Source: a bacterium (GTDB lineage: Bacteria; Bdellovibrionota_C; UBA2361; SZUA-149; JAQTWB01). Taken from it: 64,000 bases of DNA. Where the stretch lies: NCBI GenBank assembly GCA_028689495.1, contig JAQTWB010000001.1:124001-188000 (forward strand), written 5' to 3'. The position numbers and the translations under genes were made by a program. Positions 19,653 to 27,973 of this stretch are shown one piece after another. The first letter of the stretch is position 1; every line of letters begins with the position of its first letter. The notes under the pieces were generated by a model. That model had not been told where the DNA came from and did not search any database. It saw only the letters and a list, made by a program, of their open reading frames with translations.

Positions 19653-20797
19653 GCGCTGAGGACCTACCTGGTAGAATTGTTGCGCCGGGAAATGTTGCAT
19701 CAGAGTTGTTGAAGTTTTGGCGCGAAACAGCGGACCACGACAGATCGGCCCGCAGTAGCGACAGTCCGCGTCTTAAGACAACTCTGGCAAACATAATTGT
19801 TTTTGCTGGGTGTGAGGAGTCTTCGGCTTGCTCCAAGTGGCTTCAGGACCTTCTGACAGAACTTTGCCTTTCTTATCCATCACGGTTTGTCGTCGTAGTC
19901 AGCAGTAGGGATAGCGGTGAACAGTTGACTTGTTCGGTTAACTCTCGCTGCGTATTGTCTGATAATGGGCAGCATGTGTGTTCGGAGGAGATTTATCTTC
20001 GAGTCCCTGTCGGGGCGAGAAAGCACTTGAAGCATATGCTTTGGTCGCTTCTGGTGCCGGATATTGAGGTGATAATGATCGCCCTTCCCGGTTTCCTGGG
20101 CTATGAGGAATTAGAAGCTTTGCAGGAGACCATATCACCGCTTGCAGATTTGGCTGGACGGATAATTTACGATAGCGCCTGTGTCCCTGCAGCTGCGACA
20201 TTGTGGTCTGTTGGCACAGAAGAACCGCTGCATCTTTATGATACTTCATGGGTTCGTTTGCTTGGGTTGAGGAATCTTGTGCGAGAGCAGTTTGATTCAC
20301 CTTTGGCTAAGGACCTTATTATGGGGTTGGAATGTGTCGAAATTAGTTATTCGGCACGGTCTTCCGGTTTACTGCCGCCAAACAAGGTGTTTTTGCTGGC
20401 TGGCTGGATTCTTAGTTGTCTAGGCAGGGATCCAGAAGGGGTGTCTTTTGCAGACGGAGAGTATAAGTGGACTGACGGGTTTACCATTCGCCTAATTTCG
20501 GTCGAGGGAGGAAGTTCCGCTCGCAGTGTTCAGCAGGTTTTGTTTAAAGGGCACCATCCAGTTCACTCTTACTTAATGTCTCTAAAGATTAGTTCGGAGG
20601 ATGCGGAGAAAGGCTTTGCCTATAATGTGGCCTGTGAGAATCTCGATAGTAAGGAAATTCTTTTTTCCGGGCGATCGTTTCAGGAGGAGCCTATGCTACT
20701 TCGCGAGATAATCACTTGCGTGCAGGATGACAATACGTATTCGAGCTACAGGGCAGCCGATTTGTTGGCGATGCAGTTAGCTGATTTTTATATCTAA
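19649..20797 (+). CDS. opcA: OpcA-like glucose-6-phosphate dehydrogenase assembly protein
   Basis: A 382-residue protein with the OpcA pattern: a conserved N-terminal block with a hydrophobic beta strand (TLANIIVFAG), then YPSRFVVVV, a cysteine-containing strand, CSEEIYLRVP, and LLVPDIEVIMIALPG. In cyanobacteria and actinobacteria OpcA is needed for oligomerisation and activity of glucose-6-phosphate dehydrogenase, and it is often found beside zwf and tal, as here. The ATG at 19649 is preferred over the GTG at 19637 because it overlaps the zwf stop and follows GGAGAAGG. Confidence 0.75.
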   Translation: MSAEDLPGRIVAPGNVASELLKFWRETADHDRSARSSDSPRLKTTLANIIVFAGCEESSACSKWLQDLLTELCLSYPSRFVVVVSSRDSGEQLTCSVNSRCVLSDNGQHVCSEEIYLRVPVGARKHLKHMLWSLLVPDIEVIMIALPGFLGYEELEALQETISPLADLAGRIIYDSACVPAAATLWSVGTEEPLHLYDTSWVRLLGLRNLVREQFDSPLAKDLIMGLECVEISYSARSSGLLPPNKVFLLAGWILSCLGRDPEGVSFADGEYKWTDGFTIRLISVEGGSSARSVQQVLFKGHHPVHSYLMSLKISSEDAEKGFAYNVACENLDSKEILFSGRSFQEEPMLLREIITCVQDDNTYSSYRAADLLAMQLADFYI

Positions 20798-20841
20798 TAT
20801 ACTCTCGCACTTGTTCTCACGGACAATGTACGGACGCTTTA

Positions 20842-21123
20842 CTACTGCAGCCAGGGCAATTCAAGCTCAAGTTCTTCAACCATGCTTTTTACGCTCATTC
20901 CTGGCGGAGCGAGGATTACGCCGCTGCCGGTCTCTTCTGCCAGAAGAGCCATCATTTCGTCTTCATCGCCGGTATAATCCACACTCTTTATTCGCGGAGA
21001 ACCCAGGAGTGGCAGACAGTCGAGAATATCCTCAACCTGTGTGACGACAAAAAGTAGTCGGTGCCCTTTGACATCAACCGCGGACGGTTCATTGTCACGG
21101 TAGGGGATGTAATAAGTGCTCAT
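20842..21123 (-). CDS. Small conserved-looking protein, unknown
   Basis: A 93-residue acidic protein, not recognised. The ATG at 21123 follows GGAGAG at good spacing, and the reading frame is free of odd codon use, so it is probably real. It has alternating beta-like and helical segments (RLLFVVTQVEDIL, GSGVILAPPG) and no membrane segment or cysteines. It converges with opcA and lies just downstream of the minus-strand Flp pilin. A small cytosolic partner of the pilus or kinase system is possible but unsupported. Confidence 0.6.
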   Translation of the reverse strand: MSTYYIPYRDNEPSAVDVKGHRLLFVVTQVEDILDCLPLLGSPRIKSVDYTGDEDEMMALLAEETGSGVILAPPGMSVKSMVEELELELPWLQ

Positions 21124-21220
21124 ATAGGTACTCTCCGTCGATCGAGAAATTAATTCTGCTGATAAAATTTTGATGAAGAGAGGAGAGCGAAGTGATGTAA
21201 TTTAAAGACTCGTTTGATTA

Positions 21221-21250
21221 ACAAATCTGTTAATTTTATAACAGATTTGT
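21221..21250 (-). terminator. Perfect 11-bp inverted repeat after Flp pilin 1
   Basis: ACAAATCTGTT and AACAGATTTGT are separated by 8 bases, one base beyond the pilin stop codon. The stem is AT-rich and no long T run follows on the minus strand, so it may be an mRNA-stabilising hairpin or weak terminator that separates pilin from the downstream small gene. Confidence 0.5.
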
Positions 21251-21251
21251 C

Positions 21252-21425
21252 TCAGCTGTTGGCCTGAGCAACATAGCTGCCGACCCTGGACAAGGATTTT
21301 GATGCCGCTGTGCCGTAGTAATACAAGACCACAACTAGTACGGCAGAAACGAGGCTGGCCAGGAAGATATACTCCATTAGGGTATTGCCGCGTTCCTCAC
21401 AGATTTGTTTTTTCAGATTTGCCAT
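21252..21425 (-). CDS. flp: Flp/Fap-type pilin 1
   Basis: Type IVb pilin precursor of 57 residues if started at the ATG at 21425; the open frame continues to a TTG at 21512. It has the Flp hallmarks: a short charged leader ending in Gly, then NTLMEYIFLASLVSAVLVVV, with Glu at +5 and Tyr at +6 of the mature protein and one hydrophobic helix. It would be cleaved by a TadV-type prepilin peptidase, not found here, and assembled by the Tad machine at 25.8-32.5 kb. No candidate start has a convincing Shine-Dalgarno. It lies on the strand opposite the Tad genes and differs from the second pilin. Confidence 0.8.
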   Translation of the reverse strand: MANLKKQICEERGNTLMEYIFLASLVSAVLVVVLYYYGTAASKSLSRVGSYVAQANS

Positions 21426-21942
21426 TAAGTAGTCTGTTTTTAAACTTAGCGGTTGTTTTTCTGGATAGAAAATTTCAACCAGAATCATTCCACGGGTTAC
21501 CCTCACGGGCAACTGTTATTTTGACGCTTGTTAACTTGTCATTGAGCAGTATTTCTACGTTCTATTAGATGGAGAAAAGCGTCTGGCTCGCATTTTGTGG
21601 TCAATCCGTTCGTTTACTCCTGCTGGAATATGGCATCGGTAGAGTTGAGGAGCTACTTTACAATAAACGTCCATTTATCTTCTATCCTATTTCGAAAAAG
21701 GAAGAAATTTGCCTCTTTGGGCTGAATACCTTTTGGAATTATCCTTGTTTGTTTTTTTATTTGCTCTGGGTTGATGAACTATTCGAAGTGTTAGGAATTT
21801 GGGAGATGTTAGCGAGCTACGCTCGCCAAATTTCCGCAGAATTTATTTATATGGAGTAATCGTATCTAGTTTTTGACCGGCCTGCTTGGTTTTCCAATTT
21901 GGCACCGTTCAAATCAGGCACAGGCTAGTCTGAGAAGGTGAG

Positions 21943-22002
21943 ATACCCCTCCCACCATGAATTTCCCGACGCCGTCGCCACCAATGTGAGCGGGAGGGGT
22001 AT
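21943..22002. repeat. Perfect inverted repeat ATACCCCTCCC / GGGAGGGGTAT
   Basis: Two 11-bp arms separated by 38 bases. GC-rich compared with its surroundings. It could be a folded RNA element, an operator for a dimeric regulator, or part of a dispersed repeat. It adjoins element B1 on its right. Confidence 0.5.
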
Positions 22003-22033
22003 ACTGGTTATCTGGTCGCTGCTCCGCAGCTCC

Positions 22034-22093
22034 AATTATACTGCTCGAGATTAAGGTGTTAAGGATCGGGGAAATTAAAGTGCGAGCAGTATA
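22034..22093 (-). repeat. Repeat element B, copy B1
   Basis: About 60 bases bounded by the inverted arms TATACTGCTCG (22037-22047) and CGAGCAGTATA (22083-22093). Its reverse complement matches 27539-27597 closely, including the interior (CTGCTCGCACTTTA then CCGATCC and AACACC). Non-coding. Copy B2 lies just after the second pilin gene's terminator. Confidence 0.75.
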
Positions 22094-22210
22094 TTTCACA
22101 AAAATACTTCTTAAGTTGTTTTTAGGAAGTGACGTGTACTACTCTGGCAGAGTGGAAATTTGTACTCGAGGGCAACAAAGCATAGCTGATATTCGCAGCA
22201 GGAGAATAGT

Positions 22211-23188
22211 ATGCTGGAGACAGGATTGGAAAAGAAAATATTACCTGGGTCGCAGGAAACGATACCTGCAGCAATATCCGATATTGGTTGTGAAAGAGAG
22301 ATCAATGAGGACAGGTATGCAGTAATCGATTCACCTGCCGGTCGGGCTTGGGTTGTTTGTGATGGAATGGGTGGCGTTAGCGGTGGAGATCTTGCGGCGG
22401 AACTGGCGATTAAGGCGATTCGCCGGGCGCTTGAAGGGCGTGATTTTGAATCACCTGAGCCGGCTGTGCGTGCCGCCATTGAAGAAGCCAATCGAGTGAT
22501 CGTGCTTCGTCGGCAGAATCCGGCATTTGCCAGTATGGGTACAACAGTGGCTGGGGTGATTACCCAAGGGAACCATTGGGTGATAGCACACGCTGGAGAT
22601 TCCAGAGTTTATCTGGTTCGCGGAGGGGCGATACAGCAGCTGACCAAAGATCATACATATGTTCAGGAGCTCGTGGATAAGGGCCTGATTGCAAAAGAGG
22701 AGGCGATGTCTCATCCGCAGGCACATGTTTTGACAAGGTGCCTTGGGGCCGGGCCACAGTTGTCGCTTGATGTGAAACATTTATGGTGTTGGGAGTCGAG
22801 CGAAGAAGTGTCCGAAGACAAGATTGTTATTTGCTCTGACGGATTATACAGCCTGGTCGATGATTGGGAAATCGCTGAGGCTGTGGCTAATGGTTCGCCT
22901 CAGGATAGTTGTGTTTCGCTTGTAGAGATGGCCAGAGGGCGTGGAGGTTATGACAACATTACCGTTGCGGTGCTTCCAGTCCCAGGTGAGCTCCGCGATG
23001 AAGACCCAGGCTATAGGACTGAGTCTCCGTATGAGGATTTAAAACGTAGAGCACTTGTTGAGACCGGTAAGGTATCATCCTCTGAACTTGCGGCTCAATT
23101 GGTGAAGCAGCTATTTATGATGTTGATTCTTATGTTGATTGGCAGTTTTGCAACGTTGCTGGTGATGATTTTTCAGTCGGTTGGTTGA
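22211..23188 (+). CDS. PP2C-type protein phosphatase with C-terminal membrane anchor
   Basis: Metal-dependent Ser/Thr phosphatase of 325 residues. All core PP2C motifs are present: NEDR (32-35), CDGMGG (50-55), SMGTT, HAGDSR, CSDGLYSL and YDNITV, so the metal-binding aspartates are intact and activity is expected. A single hydrophobic segment at about 300-322 (MMLILMLIGSFATLLVMIF) should anchor it to the inner membrane with the catalytic domain in the cytoplasm. ATG at 22211 with GGAG 6 bases upstream. It opens a PP2C-FHA-kinase set that probably controls the adjacent secretion systems by reversible phosphorylation; the target is inference. Confidence 0.9.
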   Translation: MLETGLEKKILPGSQETIPAAISDIGCEREINEDRYAVIDSPAGRAWVVCDGMGGVSGGDLAAELAIKAIRRALEGRDFESPEPAVRAAIEEANRVIVLRRQNPAFASMGTTVAGVITQGNHWVIAHAGDSRVYLVRGGAIQQLTKDHTYVQELVDKGLIAKEEAMSHPQAHVLTRCLGAGPQLSLDVKHLWCWESSEEVSEDKIVICSDGLYSLVDDWEIAEAVANGSPQDSCVSLVEMARGRGGYDNITVAVLPVPGELRDEDPGYRTESPYEDLKRRALVETGKVSSSELAAQLVKQLFMMLILMLIGSFATLLVMIFQSVG

Positions 23189-23225
23189 TAAAGGTTAACT
23201 AAAAGTAGAGATGGAGGAGAGAGAC

Positions 23226-24005
23226 ATGAGCGAGGAAAAGCCCCTATTTTCCGAAAGTGATTCCGGACGACATGAGGAGGTTAAGCCGAGAAGTGCAGCT
23301 GGTTCAAGAGCGAAAAATCAGACAGTGATGTTGACGCCGGAAATGACGGGTCAGGTCCGCGCAATGTTGAACCGTGACCCTGATTCGTCGGCGGCGATTA
23401 ACCAGGTTATGTCCGCTGCTTCCTGGGAGAGGCCGGGTCAGGCGGCGGCCCCGGTTGTTCCGCGCTCTGATGCAAGTGGGCAGTCTATAACTCAGGAACA
23501 TCCATCTCGGGTGCCGGTCCCCCCCTATGTCGCTCCCTCAAGGCAGGTTTCTCCGGTTCAGGTAGCGGTTGCTCCGCCTGTTGTCGGTGTGGGTACTGGT
23601 GTGTTTGCGCAAGGCATGAGGACTGAGGGCATTCAGGTTATTGCACATGGTAAGTCCTCTCGTCTTGTCGGTTTTTTGGTTAGTTATGATTCCGATGAAG
23701 ATGGGGAACTTTGTCCATTGAGGTTTGGACGTTGGTTGGTGTCATCGCAAGCTGTGGATCAGGGAAGTTATATATTGATTGAAGAGGAAACAATATCTCC
23801 ACTTCATGCGATTATTCGTGTTGGAAAAGATGGACGGATTCAGGTTCTCGATCAACTTTCCGAATATGGTACGGCAGTGACCAAGGCGGGGGAGGATGAA
23901 GAGGAAGAGATCAGTGGTGCCATGGTCGAAGTTCATCATGGTGATATTGTTCGTTTTGGGAAACGGCGATTCGTTGTGGTGATTATTCCTACGACATCGG
24001 AATAG
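23226..24005 (+). CDS. FHA-domain protein with N-terminal TVMLTP motif
   Basis: A 259-residue cytosolic protein. The ATG at 23226 is preferred to that at 23211 because GGAGGAGAG lies directly before it. The N-terminal third is charged and has QTVMLTPEM; a Pro/Val-rich linker follows; the C-terminal 110 residues are an FHA phosphothreonine-binding fold with ISPLHA and SEYGT in the positions of the usual SxxH and NGT. The FHA part is closely related to that of the zinc-ribbon protein at 39.2 kb (LVGxLVSY...GR...SExGT), which also has TVSLTP. Encoded between the phosphatase and the kinase. Confidence 0.8.
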   Translation: MSEEKPLFSESDSGRHEEVKPRSAAGSRAKNQTVMLTPEMTGQVRAMLNRDPDSSAAINQVMSAASWERPGQAAAPVVPRSDASGQSITQEHPSRVPVPPYVAPSRQVSPVQVAVAPPVVGVGTGVFAQGMRTEGIQVIAHGKSSRLVGFLVSYDSDEDGELCPLRFGRWLVSSQAVDQGSYILIEEETISPLHAIIRVGKDGRIQVLDQLSEYGTAVTKAGEDEEEEISGAMVEVHHGDIVRFGKRRFVVVIIPTTSE

Positions 24006-24073
24006 AGGCAGGCAGAGCTCAACGGAGTGTCTTTGGGCAGGGACTGAACTATTAGCGGAGCGTATCGTTCTAT

Positions 24074-25609
24074 ATGAGCGGAGAGCATTTTCTAAATTTA
24101 CAGCCAGGTACGGTGGTGAATGGCCGCTATGAGGTGGTCAAGTGCCTGGGTGCCGGTAGTATGGGCATGGTTTACGCCTGTCGCCACCGGGAGCTTTCTG
24201 GTCGTTTGGTGGCGATGAAAGTGCTTTTCTCTGAAGTCGCCAATGATGAAACGGCACGTAAACGTTTTGAGAACGAAATATTTGCCTCGTATGAGGTGAA
24301 CCATCCCAATGTTGTTAGAGCCTATGAATACTTTATTGATGGAGATCTGATCGCATTCACAATGGAGTATATCGGGGGAGGGGATCTGGCGGAAAGGCTG
24401 GAGCGTGATGAGCCCATGCCTGTAGACAAGGTGGCACGAATGCTGCGGCAGATGTGTTCGGGTGTCGATACGATTCACAAGGCAGGTATAATCCATCGTG
24501 ACTTGAAGCCTGAAAACATTCTTTTGACAACGAACGATGACATCAAAATTACGGATTTTGGTATCGCGCGCACCGGGATAGTTCGAAATCTGACTCAGGA
24601 TGGGGGACTTGTTGGCACAGTAGATTATGTCAGTCCTGAATATCTGGAGCGAGGTCAGGTAGACTGTCGTTCTGATATTTATGCTTTAGGGGTCCTTGCT
24701 TATGAGATGATTACCAAGGAACCTCCATTTCGTGGTGAGAGTGTGATTCAGACGATGACAATGCGACTTCGTTCTGACCCCGTGGCACCGATTGTTTTGC
24801 GACCGGAGTGTCCTGTCGCACTGAGTAATATTGTTCTCAAAGCATTGGCGCGTGATCCTGAAAGGCGTTATCAGACGGCAGAAGAAATGTTTGTCGATTT
24901 GGATCGTATGATAAATGCACCATCCGCGACAGATATAGCTGTCCCTGTGGAGGGCGTGGCGCTGCGCTTTGCATCATCAGCCACAACAGGAGATGCGCAG
25001 TCTTCACGTATTGAAAAAACTGTAGCCGAGAGACCAAAAAACAAATCTGAAGGGGGTTCTTCATCTTTACTTGAGGCGCTGTGGGACGGATCGGTCGATA
25101 GTGATGATGTAGAGTCGGGAACGGACAGCTTCTCTGACTTCGATAAGGGGGATGAATCTCTCGCGAACATAGGGGGATCTGAGGCATTGTCTGCTCCTGC
25201 GCCAAGTCTTGATCCACTGCTTGGTTCTGGTGGAGGAACAAGGAGCTACATAACGCCTTCAAGTGCGGCCGTGCCCCTCCGAGCGGAGCCTGTGATTGTT
25301 TACTCGGGAGGTGCCTCTCATCAACGGTCAGAAATAGGGAAGTCCTCAGAACGCAAGGTGACAATTGCCGACTCGTATATCAGTTCTCAACGCTTGCAGC
25401 AGCTGAAGAGGGAGAATTTCCAAGCGGATGGATTGTTTGGGGTCGGGTTGCGTTTTGCGTTGGTTGTTATGCTCGGATTCATGGCAGGTTTTGTCTTCTT
25501 GAGATTCGCAAATCCTGGTTTGATGGGGCTTGGTAGAGATCGGGGCGTTCCCATGGATGAGCATGGCGTCGATGATGTGCGGCTTTTGGATTTATCTCAG
25601 CAGCGATGA
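24074..25609 (+). CDS. Active membrane-anchored Ser/Thr protein kinase
   Basis: A 511-residue Hanks-type kinase. Catalytic elements are complete: Gly loop LGAGSMGMVY (25-34), VAMK lysine (49), HRDLKPEN (141-148), DFG (161-163) and an SPE-type end of the activation segment after GTVDYV, followed by SDIYALGVLAYEM. After residue 285 comes a Ser/Asp/Gly-rich linker of about 160 residues, then one transmembrane helix at about 455-477 and a short periplasmic tail. Third gene of the PP2C-FHA-kinase set. The ATG at 24074 has only a distant GGAG. Likely substrates are the TV(M/S)LTP-bearing FHA proteins encoded here; this is inference. Confidence 0.9.
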   Translation: MSGEHFLNLQPGTVVNGRYEVVKCLGAGSMGMVYACRHRELSGRLVAMKVLFSEVANDETARKRFENEIFASYEVNHPNVVRAYEYFIDGDLIAFTMEYIGGGDLAERLERDEPMPVDKVARMLRQMCSGVDTIHKAGIIHRDLKPENILLTTNDDIKITDFGIARTGIVRNLTQDGGLVGTVDYVSPEYLERGQVDCRSDIYALGVLAYEMITKEPPFRGESVIQTMTMRLRSDPVAPIVLRPECPVALSNIVLKALARDPERRYQTAEEMFVDLDRMINAPSATDIAVPVEGVALRFASSATTGDAQSSRIEKTVAERPKNKSEGGSSSLLEALWDGSVDSDDVESGTDSFSDFDKGDESLANIGGSEALSAPAPSLDPLLGSGGGTRSYITPSSAAVPLRAEPVIVYSGGASHQRSEIGKSSERKVTIADSYISSQRLQQLKRENFQADGLFGVGLRFALVVMLGFMAGFVFLRFANPGLMGLGRDRGVPMDEHGVDDVRLLDLSQQR

Positions 25610-25813
25610 TCATGAGCGGCTGAATATGCGGACGGCAAATTAGCGAGAATTTTTATCGGCTTATTTGGAGTCTTTTTTATCTGCAGGCCGGGCGAATCCT
25701 TGTTATTGCTGAATGTGCGTAGCCCAATTGCTTGTTGCTGCATTTTTTTGTGACGTTGTCAGATTTGCCGCATCTTAAATTCGGTAACATGGAAAAACAT
25801 TACTTGGACTTAT

Positions 25814-27109
25814 ATGAAGCTACTGATTGTTGATAATACAGCAGAGGGACAGTCACGTTGCGCCAGACGCATTGAGTCGTTCCATCAGAGTGATGTGGAG
25901 ATGCTTGATTTGCGTGTGAAGCTTGTCTTAGGCAAGGATTTGTTGCAGTCACTGGATGAGGCGGATGTTCTCGTACTAGGGTCTGGTCTGGGAGAAGAAG
26001 GGGCAACGTTAGCTCGTAATGCGCTTAACCGTATGCCATGGCTTCATGTAATCATGTATGTTTCAGAAGTAGCCTATTCGGGCGGCGCCTTTCGGTCGGC
26101 TCACGCTGCTGGTGTTCGAAAGGTCTTGCCGGATAATGCCTCACCCCTTGACTTGCTTCAGGAGCTGGTAGCTATTTTTCAGGAGTTTCGCCGGGAAGGG
26201 CGAGTACGAGAGGGGCGTGTCGTCTGTGTTGCTCATGCAAAAGGTGGTACAGGTGCAACCAGTATTTGTGCAGCTTTGGCGGAAGTTTGTAGTGTTCATC
26301 GGCGGCGTTCCATGCTCTGGGACCTTGATGTTGAAACAAGGGATCTTTGTCGGGCGTTGACGGTTACTGGGCCGACCGCAAAGGTAGTAAGTAGTTGGGT
26401 AAATGGTACCAGAGAAATTAATCGGGACAGTTTGCAGGATGCGCTGATACCGGTAAGTCAGGATGTTTCAGTGCTCATGCCGCCGGACAGTATGGCGGAA
26501 GCGATGGATTTGGTGTGTCACACTGACGGGATTGAGATTTGCCAAAATATACTTGATATCGCTCGGGTAGTGCATGATGTGATTCTTATTGACACGGGAG
26601 GTCGCATTGGACCGGCCACGGGTGCTTTGATGCGGGCCGCGGATGAGGTCGTTGTTGTCATTGATGACACCATTCTTGGTCTTACTGCGCTTGATTTATT
26701 TTTGAGTTACGCCAAGGCTCTTGTTTTGGGGCCAGAGCGACTAAGTTTTGTTGTGAATGGTTATACGGGTGAAATGTTGGCGCTTTCTCAGATTGAGGCT
26801 GAACTTGAACCAGCCCATCATTTAGGTGAGAAGCCTTGGAGCCTTCCGCAAGTGCCACTTGACCCAAAAGCTGTGCTTTGGCCGGGTAGTGGACGGACGT
26901 TATATAGTATCGGTCAGCGTTCCACTCGTGCTGCCCTTGAGGGGATCGCCCGTCAGCTTCAGCTGATTCCGGATAGTGGTGCCTCTGCTTATTCAGATGA
27001 TGTACAACGTTCTTCCTGGTGGGAGAAGCTGAGGAGTCGTAAGGCTGAGTTCCCCACAGGAGGGGGGAGATATGGGGGTGAAGGGTCATTTGGTAACGAG
27101 GAAGGTTAA
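25814..27109 (+). CDS. tadZ: TadZ/CpaE-like pilus localisation ATPase
   Basis: A 431-residue protein with a receiver-like N-terminal domain (about 1-125) that lacks a convincing phospho-acceptor set, and a ParA/MinD-type ATPase domain with the deviant Walker A AKGGTGATS (near 139) and the switch strand DVILIDTGG. TadZ/CpaE proteins mark the cell pole or assembly site for Tad pili. It heads the Tad module after a 204-base gap. A short hairpin with TTTT after the gene (27219-27236) may lower read-through into the pilin gene. Confidence 0.85.
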   Translation: MKLLIVDNTAEGQSRCARRIESFHQSDVEMLDLRVKLVLGKDLLQSLDEADVLVLGSGLGEEGATLARNALNRMPWLHVIMYVSEVAYSGGAFRSAHAAGVRKVLPDNASPLDLLQELVAIFQEFRREGRVREGRVVCVAHAKGGTGATSICAALAEVCSVHRRRSMLWDLDVETRDLCRALTVTGPTAKVVSSWVNGTREINRDSLQDALIPVSQDVSVLMPPDSMAEAMDLVCHTDGIEICQNILDIARVVHDVILIDTGGRIGPATGALMRAADEVVVVIDDTILGLTALDLFLSYAKALVLGPERLSFVVNGYTGEMLALSQIEAELEPAHHLGEKPWSLPQVPLDPKAVLWPGSGRTLYSIGQRSTRAALEGIARQLQLIPDSGASAYSDDVQRSSWWEKLRSRKAEFPTGGGRYGGEGSFGNEEG

Positions 27110-27218
27110 AAAAAGAGGCTAGTGGGAGAAAAGTTCCTGTGCTAGCGTAAAAAAAGCTAAAGAAAATTTTAGTTATAGCCGAAGAATGCTCTGGGTGTTT
27201 TCGGGGTTTTTCGTGGCT

Positions 27219-27236
27219 CGGTGCCCTTCGGGGCTT
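27219..27236 (+). terminator. Short GCCC-TTCG-GGGC hairpin with T run
   Basis: A 4-bp GC stem closed by a stable TTCG loop and followed by TTTT, between tadZ and the second pilin. Stem is short, so it is probably a partial terminator or an RNA processing hairpin that lets the pilin mRNA accumulate separately. Confidence 0.4.
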
Positions 27237-27294
27237 TTGTGTGGATAGTCCCGCAACTGGTTTCCGGGAGCGGTCAGTCAAAAAGGGAAAGAAA

Positions 27295-27486
27295 ATGGAA
27301 AAAGAAATGGTAAATGTAGTTGAGAAGACAGAGGAAAAGGAAGAAGGCGCATCGATGGTTGAGTATGTGCTGATGGCTGCTCTAGTATCAGTTGTGGCAA
27401 TTACTGCGATTACTTTCCTCGGTCAGCAGACCAGCAAAACATTCAGCCGTATTGGTTCGGATGTTGAGGCGGCTAACAACACATAA
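27295..27486 (+). CDS. flp: Flp/Fap-type pilin 2
   Basis: A 63-residue pilin precursor. The ATG at 27295 follows AAGGGAAAG and gives a 23-residue acidic/basic leader ending EEG; the mature start is ASMVEYVLMAALVSVVAIT, with Glu at +5 and Tyr at +6, then a single hydrophobic helix and a short polar C-terminus. It is in the usual Tad position before cpaB. The strong terminator directly after it indicates that the pilin is expressed largely as its own transcript, as is common for major pilins. Confidence 0.9.
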   Translation: MEKEMVNVVEKTEEKEEGASMVEYVLMAALVSVVAITAITFLGQQTSKTFSRIGSDVEAANNT

Positions 27487-27504
27487 TATTTCAGATGAGT
27501 TGAT

Positions 27505-27533
27505 AAAAAACAGGGCTTCGGCCCTGTTTTTTT
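27505..27533 (+). terminator. Strong Rho-independent terminator after pilin 2
   Basis: The perfect stem ACAGGGC-TTCG-GCCCTGT is flanked by an A run upstream and seven Ts downstream, 20 bases after the pilin stop. It could work in both directions but the T run favours the plus strand. Confidence 0.9.
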
Positions 27534-27538
27534 GTTTG

Positions 27539-27597
27539 CACTGCTCGCACTTTAGTTTTTCCGATCCACAACACCTCATTCCCGAGCAGTATATTGG
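27539..27597 (+). repeat. Repeat element B, copy B2
   Basis: Direct match to the reverse complement of B1 (22034-22093), bounded by CACTGCTCG and CGAGCAGTATATTGG. Located a few bases after the pilin 2 terminator. Non-coding. Confidence 0.75.
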
Positions 27598-27973
27598 TCT
27601 TCGGTCGCATCCGCTGGCGCGGCTGCTTCGATATACCGCCTCAAAAAACAGCATAAGCTCTCGTCTCTCATATTCTCAGTAATCCTGAAAGTTTGTTCTG
27701 CCCATACCCATTCATATTTGCACCATTAAACATCCTTGCCGCGTCTAAATAAACACTGGGAACGGTATTTTCGGGATGCTGATACGGCATTTCGCCACCG
27801 ATAGCCCATGGGAATGAATTTTGCTCAAAAGTAAGAATAAGCAAAATATCGTTTAAGTTTGTTGGCAGACAATGCCGATTTTCAGAATAGTGATGATAAC
27901 CGACCAACGCAGAAAATAGATCGAGTTGAACTATATACTGTTCTGTTAAGGTCAATTTTGGGGAAAGGATACA

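Larger units (their letters stand above)
21426..22210. other. Intergenic region between Flp pilin 1 and the PP2C gene
   Basis: Almost 800 bases between divergent genes with no well-supported gene. It contains an 11-bp perfect inverted repeat at 21943-22002 and repeat element B1 at 22034-22093. The plus-strand frame at 21569-21859 (96 residues) has no ribosome binding site and no recognisable features. Promoters for the minus-strand pilin and the plus-strand signalling genes must lie here, but none is clear enough to mark. Confidence 0.5.
27487..27973. other. Intergenic region between pilin 2 and cpaB
   Basis: Holds the pilin terminator and repeat element B2. The minus-strand frame 27668-27955 (95 residues, TTG start, no ribosome binding site) is not recognised and is probably chance. 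Otherwise nothing clear. Confidence 0.5.

Noticed and set aside
21569-21859. 96-residue plus-strand frame as a gene
   Set aside because: No Shine-Dalgarno, no recognisable domain, and an odd composition rich in Phe, Leu and Trp typical of a chance frame in AT-rich intergenic DNA.
27110-27294. A riboswitch before pilin 2 (c-di-GMP type was considered because of Tad pili)
   Set aside because: The GC-rich hairpins do not fit the conserved core of the c-di-GMP-I class; only a short hairpin near tadZ could be supported.
27668-27955. 95-residue minus-strand frame before cpaB
   Set aside because: TTG start without a ribosome binding site and no family features; it also covers the probable leader of cpaB.
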